Assembly (NCBI RefSeq): GCF_000517105.1
Contig: NZ_KI912149.1
Location: forward strand, 1,637,946-1,701,945
DNA: 64,000 nt
From: Fischerella sp. PCC 9605
Lineage (GTDB): Bacteria > Cyanobacteriota > Cyanobacteriia > Cyanobacteriales > Nostocaceae
Direction: 5' to 3'
Positions 61,187 to 64,000 of this stretch are shown piece by piece (the first letter of the stretch is position 1; every line of letters begins with the position of its first letter). Made by a program: the position numbers and the translations under genes. The notes under the pieces are model-generated. The model saw only the letters and a program-made list of their open reading frames with translations, was not told where the DNA came from and searched no databases.

Positions 61187-62899
61187 CTAATTAGCAGATT
61201 CTAGTTTACCCACTTGATCGGCTGCGATCGCATACCATATTTGAGCAAATGTACTCCGATCTAGTTTCCCATTGCCACGTCGTTGTCCTGGAAATAATCG
61301 GTCAAATTTTCGATTTGTTTCTGTTTGCAGTTGCTCGATTGTATAATCACCTAACTGACCTGCTTGGGCTTTTTGCTGCCAAGTTGCGTAATCTCGTGGG
61401 CTATAGCTTCCCAATTTCCGACGCGCACTTGTACTGAGATCAGCTTGTTCTATTTTTTTTAATAACTTGTCAGCATGACTGTACCATTCTTTTCGGAATC
61501 TTGCATCTTCTGAATTAGAGGTGAGGGAACGCCCTTTTAGCTCTGGATTATCAGTATAAAAAATTTTATCTACCGTTTGAATAAAAAATCCTTCTGGAAT
61601 TTCTAGCTGTTGGCGGCGATCGATAATTTTAGCGATCCGGGTTGCTTCCTGCTTATCCAAGTTACCCGATGGTTTCGTCGGGGAATTAGAACCATCTGGA
61701 AATTTAGGGAGAGTGATCGTAGGAATCGTAATTGATGATACGCCCTGAATAACGGCATTTACCAGCGCCCAAGAACCAACGAAAGTCAAAGCGGCTACGG
61801 TTGTTGCTGCCATGCTTACAGCAAACGGACGCAGCCAAACAGGTATGTTTAGAGTTTGAGCGATCGCTTGTGTTTTGTTGTTGAATTTGGTAGCCAGGGC
61901 TTGGGCGCGTTTTCGCCCAACAGGTGCAACTACCATAGTCCGGAGTTTAGTAACATGGGGATTGACAGTTTTGGTAGGGGTAGGCGATTGTAAATCTTTG
62001 AGGACTTGATCCGCACTTTGATAGCGATCGCTAGGTTTATAAGCCAGCATTTTTTTTAACACAGCTTCCAGGTGAGAACTCGTTTTGATTTCCGTTCCCC
62101 AACGCCAAGTTCCCTGATAGCCGTCATAGAGTTTTTGTGGTTCCTTTCCTGTCAGCAGCACCAGCGCCGTCACCCCCAAAGAATACAAATCGCTACTCGG
62201 AAAGGCTTTGCCCTGGCGTAGCTGTTCTTCTGGCGCATAGCCTTTCTTTCCCAACAAAGTCCGGATTCCACCCAGTTGAGTAAACCAAAAACCCTGAGAA
62301 GCAGGTAATTGTTTCACACCGCCAAAATCAATCAAAACTGGTAGGCTATCAGAATATCGCCAAATTAAATTATCAGGAGAGATATCGCGGTGAACCACAT
62401 TTTGAGAGTGGATGTAGGACAACACAGGTAAAAGTTGTTGCAGGAGTTTAATTACCTCTTCTTCGCTAAAATTTTCTCCTTGAGCAAGACGTTTTTCTAG
62501 CAACTCCTGGTAATTGTCACCCTCCACATAGTCTTGCACCAAAAAGAAAAAATCATGATTGCCAATCTTTGCTTGCAGTGAGGTGTGAAAGCGGGGAATT
62601 TGGGGATGCTGAAGTTTTTGCAGTACACTAGCTTCTCGCTCAAACAACTCTTTAGCTTTTTTTAAATTCTGCTGTTCTTCTACTTGGGGTGCAAATTCCT
62701 TCAGCACGCACTCTTGCCCGGATTGCTTCACATCCTCCGCCAAATAAGTACGTCCAAAACCCCCTTGCCCTAATAACTTTACAATCCGATAGCGCTTGGC
62801 TATCAACTCTTCCTGATGAATAGGCAAAGGTTCACCACACTCGGTACAAAAGCGATTACTCCCTTTATTGGCGTGTTGTCTACTGCAATAAACCTGCAT
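61187..62899 (-). CDS. Membrane Ser/Thr kinase with GUN4-unlike helical end
   Basis: A 570-residue paralogue of the kinase at 58868. Cys ribbon YCSRQHANK...FCTECGE; kinase ~35-305 (GQGGFGRTYL, VLKEFAP with Lys67, HRDISPDNLI, LIDFGGVKQ, GKKGYAPEEQ); membrane helix in FAVSMAATTVAALTFVGSWA (~361-380); extracytoplasmic domain (RRQQLEIPEGFF, FRKEWYSHADKLL, ARRKLGSYSP, IWYAIAADQVG). It ends where the other kinase continues into its PPC domain. The domain is not one I can name; it is not a GUN4 or PASTA domain. Like its neighbour it has HRDIS rather than HRDLK. ATG 62899. Confidence 0.9.
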   Translation of the reverse strand: MQVYCSRQHANKGSNRFCTECGEPLPIHQEELIAKRYRIVKLLGQGGFGRTYLAEDVKQSGQECVLKEFAPQVEEQQNLKKAKELFEREASVLQKLQHPQIPRFHTSLQAKIGNHDFFFLVQDYVEGDNYQELLEKRLAQGENFSEEEVIKLLQQLLPVLSYIHSQNVVHRDISPDNLIWRYSDSLPVLIDFGGVKQLPASQGFWFTQLGGIRTLLGKKGYAPEEQLRQGKAFPSSDLYSLGVTALVLLTGKEPQKLYDGYQGTWRWGTEIKTSSHLEAVLKKMLAYKPSDRYQSADQVLKDLQSPTPTKTVNPHVTKLRTMVVAPVGRKRAQALATKFNNKTQAIAQTLNIPVWLRPFAVSMAATTVAALTFVGSWALVNAVIQGVSSITIPTITLPKFPDGSNSPTKPSGNLDKQEATRIAKIIDRRQQLEIPEGFFIQTVDKIFYTDNPELKGRSLTSNSEDARFRKEWYSHADKLLKKIEQADLSTSARRKLGSYSPRDYATWQQKAQAGQLGDYTIEQLQTETNRKFDRLFPGQRRGNGKLDRSTFAQIWYAIAADQVGKLESAN

Positions 62900-63188
62900 G
62901 GTGCTGAAGAATAGATAAAAGGTTTTATTATTTAGCTACAACAAAGATAACCGTTATTACGGACATCCCTCTCAATCTTGAGTGGGAGAGTGGAGCAGTG
63001 GGAGAGTGGGCATCGGGCATTGAGCATTGGGCATAGTTAACAATCACCAACCACTAACCACTAACCACTAACTACTAACCACTAACCAATGTACAGACGT
63101 GCCATGGCACGTCTCTACAACTACTAACTACTAACCACCAACCACCAACCAACAACCAACAACCAACAACCAACAACCAACAAACATC
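62900..63188. repeat. STRR block with palindrome before the last gene
   Basis: GTGGGAGAGTGGAGCAGTGG and GGGCATTGAGCATTGGGCAT (62978-63035), TAACCACTAACCACTAACTA (63050-63085), AGACGTGCCATGGCACGTCT (63096-63115), then ACTACTAACC, CCACCAACC and CAACAACCAACAACC units to 63184. The final gene starts 5 bases after the array. Confidence 0.8.
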
Positions 63189-64000
63189 ATGAATACCGAA
63201 TCACAACGGCAGCGGGCAGTTAGCGCATATACAGATTTTTTAAATACCCCCTTAGATATACTCATACAACAGCATCTCCACACTAGAGTCGAATCAGCAC
63301 AGCAGTCGCCCCAACAGGAGGAATTCCCGCACGGGGCTGCCTCAGTTTTGTCATTATTTCATGATGTAGCTACTAGTGTACCTGCATACAAACATTTCTT
63401 GGCAGAACATGCAATCAATCCCGACTCTATTCAAACCTTTGCAGATTTTCAAACACTGCCGCTGATTACTAAAGAAAATTACCTTCTGCGTCATCCTTTA
63501 GCAAACTTATGTCGCCACGGGCAGCTAGAAATGTGCGACATGATTGCTGTTTCTTCTGGTTCGACAGGAAAACCGACATTTTGGCCGCGTTTCTTCACAG
63601 ATGAGTTACAAATAGCCACACGCTTCGAGCAGATATTTCACGACAGTTTTGCTGCTGATACTAAACGCACTCTCGCTGTAATTTGTTTCACTTTAGGAAC
63701 CTGGGTAGGGGGAATGTATACCACCAATTGCTGTCGCTATCTTGCCAGCAAAGGTTATCCTGTTACCGTAATTACTCCAGGTAACAATAAAGAAGAAATT
63801 TTGCGGGTAGTCCAGGAACTCGGTATTGCTTTTGAACAAGTTGTATTGTTAGGATATCCACCATTCCTCAAAGATGTGATTGATACAGGCATTGCTCGCG
63901 GCATTGAATGGCAACGGTATCAAATTAAATTGGTGATGGCAGGAGAGGTGTTTAGTGAGGAATGGCGCAGTTTGGTAGGTGAAAGAGTAGGTTTTCAACA
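63189..64000 (+). CDS. Adenylate-forming enzyme, PaaK-like (partial)
   Basis: Open from ATG 63189 to the window end (270 codons, 3' end missing). The reading matches the phenylacetate-CoA ligase branch of the ANL superfamily: LPLITKENYLL and RHPLAN, then the phosphate loop IAVSSGSTGKPTFWPR (~118-133), a family-typical HDSFAADTKRTLAVICF and VVLLGYPPFLKDVID. Such enzymes activate an acid with ATP and usually hand it to CoA or a carrier protein. The missing C-terminal domain would hold the catalytic Lys. Start codon sits right after a CAACAACCAAC array. No Shine-Dalgarno. Confidence 0.85.
   Translation, partial: MNTESQRQRAVSAYTDFLNTPLDILIQQHLHTRVESAQQSPQQEEFPHGAASVLSLFHDVATSVPAYKHFLAEHAINPDSIQTFADFQTLPLITKENYLLRHPLANLCRHGQLEMCDMIAVSSGSTGKPTFWPRFFTDELQIATRFEQIFHDSFAADTKRTLAVICFTLGTWVGGMYTTNCCRYLASKGYPVTVITPGNNKEEILRVVQELGIAFEQVVLLGYPPFLKDVIDTGIARGIEWQRYQIKLVMAGEVFSEEWRSLVGERVGFQ

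Noticed and set aside
61249-61437. 62-codon plus-strand frame opposite the kinase end
   Set aside because: Antisense shadow within the conserved extracytoplasmic domain of the kinase.

Overview
The window comes from a filamentous, probably heterocyst-forming cyanobacterium (Nostocales-like). Supporting markers are CP12, NdhL, a trnL-UAA gene split by a group I intron, a phytochrome with its own response regulator, many eukaryote-type Ser/Thr kinases, a HetZ-like protein, dense GCGATCGC (HIP1) sites, and intergenic heptamer arrays (STRRs such as GTTGGTT, ACTAATG, CCACTCT) typical of that order. No CRISPR array, rRNA, prophage or transposase gene was recognised.

Layout. 0.6-9.2 kb: a signalling block with one plain Ser/Thr kinase, two 679-residue kinases carrying an N-terminal Cys-rich ribbon, a membrane anchor and a seven-bladed WD40 propeller, a stand-alone exported WD40 propeller, and a two-PPC-domain exported protein. 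9.7-17.7 kb: housekeeping and small genes (trmB, a small gene split by a 114-bp MITE, a metallophosphoesterase, a FIST sensor protein, cp12, two conserved cyanobacterial genes, guaA). 18-23.4 kb: a two-component cluster (phytochrome kinase, Rcp1-like regulator, hybrid PAS kinase, divergent receiver). 23.4-31 kb: NTF2-like protein, CDF transporter, DUF4327, rbfA, Ycf33/DUF751 and a HetZ-like regulator, separated by repeat-rich spacers. 31-40 kb: Sua5/YrdC, larC, two paralogous lipoproteins, a UPF0104 membrane protein, an orphan gene, trnL-UAA, and the ndhL-DUF3007-trpA group. 42.8-51.7 kb: four same-strand exported proteins that look like an outer-membrane/surface operon (DUF11, a giant beta-barrel-like protein, parallel beta-helix plus OmpA, SdrD-like plus DUF11). 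51.8-58.5 kb: universal stress protein, pgk, HAD, Nudix, a second IF-3-like protein without an AUG start, and an aminopropyltransferase with speD. 58.9-62.9 kb: two more ribbon-kinase-membrane proteins with a shared extracytoplasmic domain. The window ends inside a PaaK-like adenylating enzyme.

How the parts relate. The five Ser/Thr kinases and the phytochrome cluster make this a sensory-rich segment. Housekeeping genes are interleaved and mostly transcribed singly or in pairs. The most striking feature is the repeats. Short-repeat arrays abut or supply start and stop codons of many genes, a MITE has split one small gene, and repeat modules that are normally intergenic appear as in-frame insertions inside a histidine-kinase ATPase domain and a surface protein. 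A heptamer tract also seems to encode a signal peptide. These observations are from reading the sequence; family names rest on recognised motifs and no database search was run.
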